Below, in pieces: positions 12,800 to 24,423 of a DNA stretch of 64,000 nucleotides (positions within the stretch are counted from its first letter, which is position 1; the number at the start of each line of letters is the position of its first letter). Origin of the DNA: Erythroxylum novogranatense. Taxonomy: Eukaryota; Streptophyta; Magnoliopsida; Malpighiales; Erythroxylaceae. Position numbers and translations under genes: made by a program. Location of the stretch: NCBI GenBank assembly GCA_029891385.1, contig CM057224.1:29405005-29469004 (forward strand). The letters are read 5' to 3'. The notes below the pieces were generated by a model that was given only the letters and a program-made list of their open reading frames with translations, was not told the DNA's origin and did not search any database.

Positions 12800-15700
12800 G
12801 TAGATCATTATATCCATTATTTCTTGGAAATTTAGGTGCTTATACAACAATAATAAATAGTAAGAACTTTATGAATACTTACAAAAAATAAAGCCATGTG
12901 TCATTAATCTTTTAAAAACTAAAATCAAGGATCATAATTTTAGGAAATTTCAGTTCATCCACAATAACTAGTGTCGAATCACTAACCATATTGCACACCA
13001 TAATGGAAGGATCTTGGTGGCTTATAAACCTGATTGCATTAAGGTAACTAATTACTCTTGCATTGAGTAGCTCATATCTTTACTACTTTGAAAATGATTG
13101 GTCAAGAAATTTGTCTTAGTTTTGTATATACAACTAAACTTGCCTTTCAAAGGAACTTTTTTTTAAATTGAGCTAATAAATTATAGGAATTAATGTGCCT
13201 TGAATGATATTGGGGGAATTTAATTGTACACTTTGCCTTTTTAAATTTGAGGGTGGTTTGGGATCTCAATCTCCTTATAGTAATTTCATAAACTTTGTCA
13301 ACTATATATAGGTCACTGATTTGTGATAAAAAGGATATCGCTTTACATAGTCGAACAAGCAGTAAGGAATTGAGAAAGAAGCTAGATAGAGCCTTGATTA
13401 ATTAATAATGGCTAACTGAAATTTTGAGGAGTAAAGCTATTGTTAATGGACTTGTAGTATCAAATTGTTCTTCCATGAAATTTATAACTTTATGCCAATT
13501 GCAAATTGAATTTCTCCTTTCATATTGTCTAAATTTATAGTCTATTAGGAGGGCTTCTATGAAATAGTGGTGAATGGTATTAATTTGACTATAAATGGAT
13601 TTGGGTAGTATAAAGGTTTCAGGAAATTAAACTTGGTTAAATCCATACTTAAAACATTACATCAGAAGTTATCTAGTAACAAGAAGTTGGACATAAAGGA
13701 AACTAAAAGGATCCTATATTTAGTATAGAGCAAGCTTGGAAAGGATCCAAAGAACGCTAGAATTAGAGTTAAAGAAAGGTACGCACAATTGAACTATCCA
13801 AGGGCCTTTTGGCACACCATACTATAGTAAAGAAAAATTCAAGAATATCTTGGATATAGGATGGCAATAAATGTTTACAATATTTTATTTAGAGCTATCC
13901 TAATAAGGAGGAACATTTATAAAATCAACTACATTATAAATGACTCAGGCATAATCGTTTGTGGAAATGAGAATATAAAGGATCTAGTTTATTCATAATT
14001 TAGGAATCTCTTAGGCAATAGCTTAGAAAGTAAAGTACTATCTTTGGATTCACTCCTTACTCTTATAATTTCTCCTATATAAGCTACTAACATAGTCAAT
14101 TGTATTAAATATGACGAGATAGATATGGCCTTAAAGAAATTTAACCCTAGTAAAGCTCCTAGGCTAGATGGTCTCTATGCTTTCTTCTTTAAACATTCCT
14201 ACAATGGACAAAAGATCAAACTCATGAGGCTATTCTAGAGTTCTTCAAGAATAGTACATTGTTTAGGGAAATCAATCAAACCTTGATATGCCTTATGCCT
14301 AGGATTCCTAACCAAGGCCTTTAAAGGGATTTAAACTCATTTCTTACCGTTAACGTATTATAAAACCTTATTTATAAAATTTTAGTTGCTAAATTGAAAA
14401 AGGGTTATGGGCTTTTTTGTAAGCAAATCATAAGGTTCTTATATTATAGGTAGATTAGTAGGACAAAACATTCTCCTTATATAGGAATTATTCGCTAGTT
14501 ACTAATATAAGGTTTTTAAGAAATACTGTGATATTAAAATAGACTTCAAAAAGGCATTTTATTCAGTCAATTAGAGCTTTTTGTTACACTCACTTGAAGA
14601 TCTTAGATTTAATATTTTATTTAACGAATGGATCATTCAATGTTTAGGAACTATATCTTTCAGTGTCCTAGTGACTAGAGAGAAAATCAACTATTAAGGG
14701 GAAAATGGAGGTAAGGGATGGAGATCATCTCTCCCCCTACCTATTCTCTATATGTATGGAAGTTCTCTTAAGGATTATTGCCTCAAACATTTAGAAGAAT
14801 CCTTCCTTTAGGTTTCATAATAACTTTAGTTAAATGTGATTGTTTAGTCCTTTTTATATTGATGGTTGATTGATGTTTTACAAAGCTGATACCAATTCAA
14901 TCCTCACTCTTGTGAACTTGATCAAACAATTCTCTCTTCTCTTTAGGAGGCATTGATAAAAGTAACCTAATGCTCTTTAGAGATATATACCTACTTGGAG
15001 ATGACTTGTGTTCCATAACTAAATTGAGAATCAAGTCCTCTCTATTTGATTATCTAGGGATCCTTATCACCAAAGTCAAACCTCTTAAAAAGGTTAAAAA
15101 CCTTTACTTGAAATGGTATAAAGAAAAGTGTAATAGATGCTTAATCTATGATGGGATGGGAGGCTCTAGTTACTAAAGCCAATCCTAAGCAGCCTATATG
15201 TTTACTAGACCTTTTATCTAGTTTTTCCTAAGCAAATGGCAGAGGAAATCAAGAGAATGGAAAGGAACTTTTTATGGAATGGCAATGCCTATAAGTGTTG
15301 AGCTGCCAAAGTAGCTTAGAGAGACATATGTATGTCAAAGGATCAAGGTGGCTTAGTACTTAGATCAATTCAAGTGATAATTAAAGTTCTATTAGACAAC
15401 AAATAGTGTAAGTTCATGATTGATAAGGAGAAATTTTTATACAATGCAGATCCAAATGCATCACATAAAAGGCCAAAGAATTTGGGTGACTAAGCCTAAG
15501 GTGAGAAATTTTTAGACATTTCTAAACATACTAAACCTAAGAGAAATGATAAATAGACAAGTAAGCACCCTCGTTGGTAATGGTAATAAAACTTAGATTT
15601 GATTAGATAACTAGAGTGATTTTAGTCCTATGTATGAGATCCCTAGAATCTTCCACTTAAGACATATGTTAAAGCCCAATGAGAAATTCAGTGAGCTTAT

Positions 15701-16021
15701 TAGAGGTAATAAGTGGTACATTAAATTTAGAGATCTTGAATGTCTTCAATAAGTCGTAGCAAGCTACAATTCGAGGTAAGGGTTGGAAGACAAAATCACC
15801 TAGACCAGACACTTTTCAAGAATGATCACTAAGAGTTATACTAATGAGCCTTTCCACCAACTTGTTCCTAAGATAACTTGGGAAAAATTAGTTTGGTTTA
15901 ACAGAAACATCCTAAAGATTTCTTTCATTATGTGGCTGACTATACAAAACAAATAGAGTAATATAGATAGGGTCTAAATATGTTCATCTTTTAGGCACAT
16001 TATATAAGAGTGAAATAGAGA
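12800..16021 (+). pseudogene. LINE ORF2 remnant, part 1 (endonuclease, RT, start of zinc-finger tail)
   Basis: Domains appear in L1 order with many stops. An APE-type endonuclease start (IISIISWKFRCL) lies at 12807-12842; MILGEFNCTL, in place of the usual GDFN, at about 13205-13232; RTSSKELRKKLDRALIN at about 13350-13400. RT follows with ALKKFNPSKAPRLDG at 14127-14172 and IKIDFKKAFYSVN at 14533-14573. The catalytic FADD block at about 14851-14867 is degraded to YIDG. Then come SLFDYLGILIT near 15043-15075 and ERNFLWNGNAYKC near 15260-15300. The zinc-finger RT tail begins at 15855 (LVPKITWEKLVWFNRN). The product would nick DNA and reverse-transcribe LINE RNA; this copy is dead. At 16021 it is split by the solo LTR and resumes at 20180. 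Confidence 0.85.
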
Positions 16022-18830
16022 TAAGGTGTTGGACCCCGATTTTCATGAAAATAAGAAATATTCAAAAGTGGATGAGTTGGTTGAAATTGAGTTGAAAATC
16101 AAGAAATAAAGAGAGAAAGTGTAAAAAAATGAAAATTTGTGAAAAGTTTGACTTTTTGGCCTTTGAGAGTTGACTTTTGATTTAGGCAAAATTTGAGAAA
16201 ATGATCTACATGAAACTTGTAGATTATGTTAAGAGTTTTCTGTGGCTATAAAGTTTGCTATTTTTCGATGTCAGGATTGAGAGATATGATTTTCCGAAGA
16301 TATGCTTTGTTTTGAAAATGCTATTAAGTATAGATTTGTGTGTTCTATGCTTCGAGGCCACTCATCGTATGGATTTAGTCTGAATTGGAGTAAGTAGTCT
16401 TCATGAAAGTTTTAGATGATGTTTTTATCTTTCCATTTATATAAAGTTTGCAATTTTTCGATATCGAGGCTAGGAGTTATGAGCGATTAAAAATTGGAAG
16501 TCGTTTAGGAAAAGCTGTTTTGGACAGAATCTTTGATTGAGTTTTTGACCTCTTTTGAGACCTAATTTGATTTTGAGTACTTCAGGGAAGTTGTAGAGCT
16601 TCCTTTGATCTTTTTATTGACACCAAATTTGTCAAATTTTGAGTTCGGGATCGAGAGATATGATTTTTGAAAAGTTCGGTTTTGAAGTTCCGTTACTTTG
16701 TTTTTAATCCGATCCCTTTTGTAATCTTTTGCTTATAATTCCTTCGTCCGACATCCGATTGATTTGATTCTCGAAGCTTTGGATTCCTAAAACAATTAAT
16801 TTCATTTTTATGAAGAATTATGATTTTTAGGAGATTAAATGGAAAGAGATTGATTGAACTAAAGTAAGAGATTTGGTTATAGGTTATAAGTTGGATAATT
16901 TTCTGAACATGGTTCAGTATTTTGCGAAATTCGGGAGCTGTAAAACTCCGATTAAGTTGATTCTTAAGGCCAAATAAAATTAAGATATGGGGATACAAAT
17001 CATGTGAAGGGATAGAAATTTAAGTTCATCCCTAAGATTGTCAATTTCTGGACTTAAGTTATGTTAATGTTCAGTCTCGGATTTTGTGAAGGTCCGATAG
17101 TATTTTAGCTATAAATTCTTCGTTTCTGATCCGAATTGAGCGCGGTCAGTGGCGTTGGATTCGTATGATTGGGACAAACATTTCTCTAGAAAGAAGTTTT
17201 AACAAATTCCTTCAACTTGATGGTGCGAATCAAACCCGTAAGTAGAAATAACTTAAAGGAAAGTGTAGGGGCATTTTGGGAAGTCCCCTTAAAGAGAGGG
17301 GCAAAAGGGTCATTAGACCCTCATTTTAATTGACATGGCAATGTATTAACTCTTTGGCTGTCGTTGGAATAGAGAAAGCTAGAAGGTTTGAGAAGAAATG
17401 ATTGAAAATAAGAAGAAAGGAAGCATAGCCATATGGATGAATGAGAGCCACACAAAATTTCAAAGGAAATAAGAAGAATAATAAGAAACGTTGTAGTTTT
17501 ATTATAGGTTTAAGTCAAGAATCAAGTGGGCTGTCAATGTTGAGAGATGAGAGTCGAAGACTTGAGCAAATAAGAAAGAAAGAATAAGAAGAAAGGAGAG
17601 GAGAAGGAAGCATTCGACGATGAGAAGAAGAGGAAGCTTATGGATTTGTAATTTTTTTTAGACTTCAAGCTTGGATTTGTGTAGATTTAAAGGAAGAAGG
17701 ATGAAAGAAAGTGGAAACTTCCTCTAAAGCTCCATAAATCCGAAAATAGGAAGAGAAAGAGGTAAGGGAAAAATTTGAGCTTTGAGTTTTTGATGAATTT
17801 TTGGTTGAGAAACATGGAAAAGGACTTGGGTTTGTGATTTATGAAGTTGATTTTGATATTTATGCCTTAGGTTATGTTTAATTTTGGATGAAAAATTAAT
17901 TAAGATTTAGGCTTAATTTTGTGATTAAGGATTTTGTGAATTATTGGTGTTGAATTATAGAAAATAATATGGGTTTGTGAAATATGAAATTAATTTTGAA
18001 GAATTTGTGAATTATGATATTGAATTTAGATGAATTGGTTTAGGTCAAATTTGAAATTTGGGGATTTTAGAAATTCTGATTTTAGAAAGCTTGGAAATAT
18101 GATGATTATGAACTTCCTATAGTTAATTTTGGAAATTATGCAAATTATGATGTGGAATTTGGATGATTATGACTTAGGTCAATTTTAATTGAAAGAAGGA
18201 AAGAAGCCAGGATCAAATTGATGACCGGGATGAGTTCCTAGCATCATTTCGAGGTGGGTAGTATATTTATTTGTTGAATTTTAAGCTAAGCATGCGAAAT
18301 TGAAAATTTAAGAAGTGAATTTTTGATAAATTAATGTTTATATAAATGTTTGAAAAATTATGATTTCGAAGGATTAAATTCCTTATTGTGGAAATGATTT
18401 TTAGAAAATGCAAGGTTTATGAAATTCAGGGTTTTCGAATTATTTGAATAATTTAAGAAATGTTCTTTGTAAATTTTGAATAAGTTTGAATAATGATTCA
18501 AAGGAATTATTGCATTCATGGTTATGAATTTTTGATTGATTGTGATATGTGATTAAATTGATGATTTGAATTGCATTAGAATTGTTATATGATTTTCATG
18601 TGTTATGGGAATGTGTCAAGTATTGACACTATTTGATGTTATGATATAAAAAGTTTAAAAGTAAGATTTCGAAAAGTGTCTTCGGGCAATTCAAATTGTT
18701 CGGTTTCGAATTATGTGTTATGTGGGTTTGGTCAGGTCCCATCTGTGGGACGAGTGCGCACTTGTCCGTTTTGTAGCCTTCTCCCGGCTGCCCGTTAGTG
18801 GCATGGAGCTCCGATTTCGGACTCCTTTCA

Positions 18831-18924
18831 TGGCTACACTGGACCGCTATGCGGGAATGTATAGTACGTTCTATTCACGGCTGCACAGGACCGCTATGCG
18901 GGAATGTGCAGTACGTTCTATTTT
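18831..18924 (+). repeat. 47-bp tandem duplication inside solo LTR 2
   Basis: Two copies of about 47 bp (18831-18877 and 18878-18924) each contain GACCGCTATGCGGGAATGT and AGTACGTTCTATT. Each carries the small hairpin CCGC-TAT-GCGG. Solo LTR 1 has a single, more diverged copy near 5288-5340. Confidence 0.8.
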
Positions 18925-19796
18925 GGACCGAGCCAGACCATTTGATGTGTTATGTGCTTTTGTTTCGTTTCTAAGTGTGATGCATTCATGCTTTTAAATT
19001 TGATTATGAAATAAGAAGGAATTGAGAGTTTTGAGAAATGAGAAGATAAGATTTGCAAATGTAAGATTTTGGAAAGGTTTTGTGAACGGTTTGAAAAATG
19101 AAAGATTTGAAAGATAAACTTTGAAAGGTTTCTATCGTGAAAAGTTTAAAAATGACAAACTTCTTGAAAGTAAGTTTTTTGCTTATTGTTCAATTTATAA
19201 ATATATTATCCACGAGCTTCCGAGCTCACCCCCCCTTTCATCCCCATCTCCAGGTTTCGAGCAGGAGATCGGATGAAAGAATGTAAAGACGTTTGGTCTG
19301 ATTTTGCATCGTCTGTATTGTTATGTAAATTGAGATTTGGAATATTTTGTAAATGGCTTGAATTGTCGTTAAGTAAGTGATTATGATGTATTTCAGAATG
19401 TATGAAGATTATGAATGAATGTATGAGAGTATGAAATTGTATATGGAATTGTGTATGAGTTTGGAAATGAGATTGAACTATGAGAATAGTAGATTGAATT
19501 ACAATTATGAAAGTGTTTTAGAAATAGGTTTAGGTTTATCTGCTGAGATCCCGGATAGAGGGTCCGGTGGATTTTGATGTTTGTATGTTTGAATGGAACT
19601 TTTAGAAGTGTATTTTGAACCCTTGCAGGTTTTGGGTTAGGTTAAAGGCAGCCGTTATGTTGCCGAAATTTCGATAAAAATTAGTATGAATATGAATTTT
19701 GGGATTAATACCAATGTATAAGAATATGGTTAAGAGTTGAGATTTGGCATGAGAAAGAATGTCCAAGAAAAAGGAAATCAGATTTGATTAATGAGT

Positions 19797-19824
19797 AAAG
19801 AAAAGAAAAGAAAAGAAAAGAAAA
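19797..19824 (+). repeat. (AAAAG)n microsatellite
   Basis: About five and a half AAAAG units in the 3' part of solo LTR 2. Confidence 0.9.
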
Positions 19825-20179
19825 TATCGGATTTCAGATGTTTCGTCTAGGTTTCCAACGCGATAGTTGTTGTCTTTGTATTGTATTCAAGGATGTCGGA
19901 CATTTGTTATGCTATTCGATTTGGCTTCCTTTGTATTCTTTGATTTTTGATCCGCTTTCGATTCGCATTTTGATTCCATGTTGCTTCTTTCGCTTTCGTT
20001 CGTTTAATTTCGGATCCGTTTGGTTACTTTTCGTTTTCCGGTTCTGATTTTCACTCGCTTTGTATTTAGCTTTGTTATCCGATTCGCCTTCCCTTTTATT
20101 TGTGCTGCGTTTTTCGTTATGTTTTCGTTTCCGTTTCTGCTTTTCGGTTGGGATCCGGTTCCTGGATCGGGTCCCAACA

Positions 20180-20520
20180 TAAGGGATCATCTATTTTTTA
20201 TCTGTAACCTTACTAGAAGCTTGTTTCAGAGCATTCAACATGCACACAACTTTTATAAGGGAATTGGGGATTAGAATTCCATCATTTATAACATATATAA
20301 TGTATCTAGTTATAAGGACAATCTCTCCTTACTTGATTTAGCTTTATACACTTGTGTTAATAAGATATAAAAGGAATGAAATTACAGAAATTTTAGGCTC
20401 AAAGAACATATTTATAAGCTTTAAAGTGTAATAAATTGGCTAAGACTGGGGAGTACTTCCTAATCAATGTTAAATCTCTAAGGCGTCAAGGAATAGAGAC
20501 TACAAATGGAGACTCATACG
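20180..20520 (+). pseudogene. LINE ORF2 remnant, part 2 (zinc-finger tail)
   Basis: Immediately after the solo LTR the frame continues as DHLFFICNLTRSLFQSIQHA (20185-20244), the conserved end of the zinc-finger domain of plant LINE reverse transcriptases. Further on, about 20341-20410 reads LYTCVNKI*KE*NYRNFRLK, matching the usual final segment. Removing the LTR and one copy of TAAGG joins NRDK to DHLFF in one frame. The 3' end of the LINE is not marked by a clear poly-A tail; I place it near 20500. Confidence 0.8.
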
Positions 20521-21730
20521 AGTTAAGTATGTGGCACACCTGAGATTTATATAATTCACATCAAGTTGTTTATTACATAATCTTATACATCACTTTGTTT
20601 ATTAGCTAGTTATGACCTTTTATGTAGCACCCCCTTACCACAGGGTACACACTGAAACACCCGAAGGTCATTCCGGTACATTTCTTATGATAAGTACGAG
20701 CTACGTTCGATCACTACATTCTGTTCATATGGCATCGTATCAATCTTCACTTAAAAGCTTCATAAGAAATTACAATATTTTTGAAACCAACTTTTCCTCA
20801 TTTCTTTTTTTCAAAAATCGAAAGTCTACATTGTGTCGTTCAACCTTTACTGCATGTACATCAACAAAACCTAGTACAAAAGTACTACATGAAAGAGAAG
20901 AATATATCAAATCTATCTAAGCTAACCAAAAATCCCAGCTGATCGACTTTTGAGCCATGACTTCTCTGATCAAATCACAATCTACAAGGCAATAAAGCCT
21001 CTCAATGGCTAGAGTCGTCCCTCGATCCTGAAAAGACAACGTTGCAATTTTGGTGAGTTTTGTGAACTCAATGAGGTAACCATCATCTATGGTTCACTCA
21101 ATTCATGCAACACATCAATTCATATCACAATTATTTCACAATTTTTCTTTCAACATGAGTAACACACTTTCACTTAAGCGTAAGAAATTTTGCATTTGAC
21201 TCTATCAAACATACTTAAAAAGATGCATGTGAAATGCTCATGAGACACTTTCCAATTATTACTTTGTTATGACTGGATGTAGCACCCCACTCCCGACAAG
21301 ACCCGAACCCGACATCTACGGTGATATCCGAGCCCCTGTCCCACGAGGGTGGCGTACTAAAACACTCAATACCTTTTTAAATCTCGTTATAACATTTTTC
21401 TCCTTTTTAAAACAGTTGAGTGCGGAAAACGATAATCAATCTGGGCCCGATTTAATATGAAAACATTTTTCAAATATGAACAATTCAGTCATTAACTAGC
21501 ACTCAATAGTGCTCAATCATCATGTACATATAGAAATGTATGACCCAACTGGGCCCAATGCTATTTCTAAACATTTCAGTAATACCATACAATGACACAT
21601 AAACAAATGGGGCCCACTTAAAAAAAACTCACTACACTAATGCAGATGTGACGACACTGATCCCGACCCTGACCTTCACTTGAATCCTGCAAACATACTC
21701 CCGTTTTACTAACGGGGTACTCTTCAATTC

Positions 21731-22473
21731 CTGAAAAATAGATGCAATGTTGGGTGAGTTTGCGAACTCAATGAGAAACCATCATCGATGGTTCACCCAA
21801 CTCATGCATTCACAATCATATACACATAACACACAGAGCATTTACAGAATATCACAATCAATTTCCTTATTCACAATGTTCACCATTTACAAATAATTCG
21901 CATTTTTCACCGATCGTATACATATGCAATGCGCATGAGACACTTTCATTTTTCTTTTCGTTGTTGTGACCGTATTTGAAATCATTTACGTTGAGCCAGT
22001 GGCTCTGAAATCGTTGGGCATGATATGCCCTGCGGTGAGCCTGAGGCTCTATCAATCGTTGGACCTGAGGTCCTGTGCGTTGAGCTTAAAGCTCCCATAT
22101 ACGTTACGGATTCGCCTCGATAAGCCCAAAGGACGGGCACGATGCATATGAACTGTGGCTCTGCATACGTTGGTACCACCGATCACAACTACCATTATCT
22201 GATCATTCAGCGATGCATGAATGCATGTGTCACTTCCCAATTTCAGTCATTTACAGTTCCAATCATTTTCGCTAATGCATTTACAATTTAATTCATTCAT
22301 GCATTCATACATATTTACTCATCTTTGCACTTCAATATCACAATCAAATATTTCGAACACCCATGGCCCGAAATCAATCAAATCAAACACATATAATCCG
22401 TCCTTAACTCCACATGGCATATTTGCATAACAATTAAACACATAAAGGTTGAGAAACCAACTAGGTTACTCAC
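21731..22473 (-). other. putative LTR intron (solo LTR 3)
   Basis: Donor GCAG|GTGAGTAACC and acceptor CTATTTTTCAG|GAATTG on the minus strand, 743 bp apart. Just before the donor is a hairpin with arms ACTTCC and GGAAGT. Inside are five mini-hairpins (21993-22094) and the palindrome AACCATCGATGATGGTT-like block at 21776-21793. The same donor/acceptor pair recurs in four other LTRs here. Splicing is inferred. Confidence 0.45.
21993..22094 (-). repeat. array of five 22-nt mini-hairpins
   Basis: Plus-strand units: GAGCC-AGT-GGCTC (21993), GGGCATGATATGCCC (22016), GAGCC-TGA-GGCTC (22037), GGACC-TGA-GGTCC (22061), GAGCT-TAA-AGCTC (22082). Spacing is 23, 21, 24 and 21 nt. Arms differ between units, but each pair stays complementary. 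Confidence 0.85.
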
Positions 22474-23100
22474 CTGCACTTCCGAGCTACCGCCTGGAAG
22501 TCCCAATACTGTCCGTGGAATGTCGATCCATCGGAACCTCTATATCAAATCAAATAAATCACACATTACCAATCATGTCAAATTCAATAATCAATAGCAA
22601 TTTCGATAAATACTATACATGTTATGACTTTCCCGATTCAATTCCCGAATTTCTCAATTGTATCACTCTCACTCTAGTCCATAACAATTCCAGATCTCAT
22701 TTATCAATTTACAAATTTCCATACTCTAAGATCACATTTCAATTAGAATCACAATCACTAATCGCTTACCACTCAATTCCAATAATCATATAATTACATT
22801 CAATTTCCATTCTTATCCATTCAATATTCTTAGTCTCCAAATTCCAATTAATCATTTAGACACCAATTCATTTGAAGTCAATCCTCAAGCTCATTACTTG
22901 TAACAATCATCTCATAATCACTTAATTTCATTTCTTCTAATTTGCAATTCCTAGTCTCAAAATTCAATTAGTCCATAGCCAATTCATTAAGAATAAACCC
23001 TTTAAAACAAGCACCACCCTCGAAATTCAGCGTCCTCGCCATGACGCGATGGTCGCCGCATGGCGAAGTCTCCCCGCCTTCGTCGCGACCACGCTTCCTT

Positions 23101-23290
23101 TCTCTCCCGCGACGTAACCACATCCGCTCGCCGCGACGTGCGCCTAGGTCTCGTCGCGATGTGCGACAGAAAACTGCTCGCCGCGGCGCACAACATCCCT
23201 CGTCGCGGCGTGCAACTGATTTCAGCTCGTCGCGGCGCACGCTGGAAAGGCTCGCCGCGACGTGTTCATCACACGTCGCGACGTGCGAAC
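23101..23290 (-). repeat. CpG-rich palindrome array, about 25-nt spacing
   Basis: About eight units of the type CTCGYCGCGRCGYRC occur near 23105, 23127, 23150, 23178, 23201, 23226, 23251 and 23272. The last contains the perfect palindrome CACGTCGCGACGTG (23272-23285). The block is far more GC-rich than its surroundings and produces arginine-rich chance reading frames on both strands. Confidence 0.85.
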
Positions 23291-23652
23291 CCAGAAAATC
23301 ATCCGAAACTCAGAAATTTCTCAGATTTTCTGATAACAATCTATCCGATTCACTTCAAATCACTCCCAATCAACTTAGTATACTACACTCAACTCATTTC
23401 TAGCCTCAATCCATCATTTAAACCATCTTTTATCAAAAACCCAAATCAAAACCAACGAAAACCCTATCATCGCAACTTTCCAAATTTCTAACCAATTTCT
23501 TACTCAAATCAATGATCAAATGAAACGATTTAAGGCATAAACACATAGAAGCTTACTTGATTCACGCTAGAAACTTTCGAAAATCTTCCAAGAACTCCAA
23601 ATCGCCAGATGCTCACCCACGACCGTCGATGGTGAGAAATGAACATTTAAAT

Positions 23653-23668
23653 TTATATATATATATAA
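23653..23668 (-). promoter_or_regulatory. TATA stretch of solo LTR 3
   Basis: An alternating TA run between the LTR start (24267) and the leader donor, at the position of the TATA box in the related LTRs. Confidence 0.5.
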
Positions 23669-24359
23669 GCTTTAAAGACTTGTTTGGCAATTTAGTTGCC
23701 ACAAGTCCAAACTTATAGTCTATCAGTCTAATTCTTATTCTATTTTTCTCCCCATTTCGCAATAACCATAACTAATAAATCCTGAAATTATAATCTCAAT
23801 TGTTTCATATCAATTTTCAATCAATCTCGGACCCGGAATCAATTTAATCAGTCACTAAGCCAATCTTCCGGTCCGGATCCATTACTCTAAAAATCCCAGA
23901 AAAGTTCCCATAAATTCACAAAATTAGCAAATACCCATTCCTATACTCATATTCCACTTTCCATTCCTCTAAATTCCATTTCATTTCAATTCCATATTCA
24001 AAACCTAATTTATACACTTATTACTAAATTTCCAATTTTCACAACCAATTCTCATCTGTACAATTATAACCAATTTCCGATACACAATCAATTCGGGAAT
24101 CGTCATACATGTATGTACATATATAGATATATACTTGTGCAGTCAATAATCTATTACCGATATCTGTAAAAACAATAATGCATGCACAATGTCACATTTG
24201 CCTGTACCCAATTCTAACCCGATCCAAATTACTGACATACCCGTCACTCCGGTAACGGGATGTTACACTGGATGCCTGAACTGTCCCGTATCCATTTTGG
24301 ATACTGAGCTCATTTATACTGTCCTTTCTCCGATGAGGATACAAGGCTCATTACATGTT

Positions 24360-24423
24360 GAGCCTGAGGCTCTGAAACACTTTTGAGCTCGAGGCTCATT
24401 TTCACACATTAAGCTTTAAGCTC
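24360..24423 (-). repeat. mini-hairpin array in the chromovirus 3' LTR
   Basis: GAGCC-TGA-GGCTC (24360-24372), GAGCT-CGA-GGCTC (24385-24397) and AAGCT-TTA-AGCTC (24411-24423), about 25 nt apart. The second and third have one imperfect pair each. Confidence 0.7.

Larger units (their letters stand above)
16027..20179 (+). mobile_element. solo LTR 2, 4.15 kb, inserted in the LINE
   Basis: It starts TGTTGGACCC and ends GGGTCCCAACA, an almost perfect terminal inverted repeat. The target-site duplication is perfect: TAAGG at 16022-16026 and 20180-20184. Contents in order: three degenerate GTTGTAGA/AGTTATGA modules (16130-17160), a leader-like region (17340-17790), the block shared with solo LTR 1 (18712-18960), CACGAGCTTCCGAGCTCACC at 19210-19229, an acceptor-like CCCCATCTCCAG ending near 19253, and a 3' part with an AAAAG microsatellite. 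No coding capacity. Length and termini suit a Tekay-type chromovirus, but solo LTRs cannot be classified with certainty. Confidence 0.92.
21278..24267 (-). mobile_element. solo LTR 3 (minus orientation), 2990 bp
   Basis: Plus-strand ends are TGTAGCACCCCACTCC and ACGGGATGTTACA, with a perfect target-site duplication CTGGA at 21273-21277 and 24268-24272. Sense (minus) order: TATA stretch 23668-23653, leader donor CAA|GTAAGCTTC near 23555, CpG palindrome array 23290-23101, a donor at 22473, mini-hairpins 22094-21993, acceptor at 21731, terminus. Same family as solo LTR 4 in the opposite orientation. Confidence 0.93.

Noticed and set aside
19838..20274. Small plus-strand protein genes at the end of solo LTR 2
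   Set aside because: Most is LTR sequence. Only the last part (RDHLFFICNLTR) is meaningful, and it belongs to the split LINE.
22449..22793. 114-codon plus-strand frame
   Set aside because: Antisense to a solo LTR; Ser/Asn/Ile-rich with no domain.
23041..23491. Arginine-rich frames of 120 and 143 codons
   Set aside because: Produced by CpG palindromes read in several frames and on both strands.
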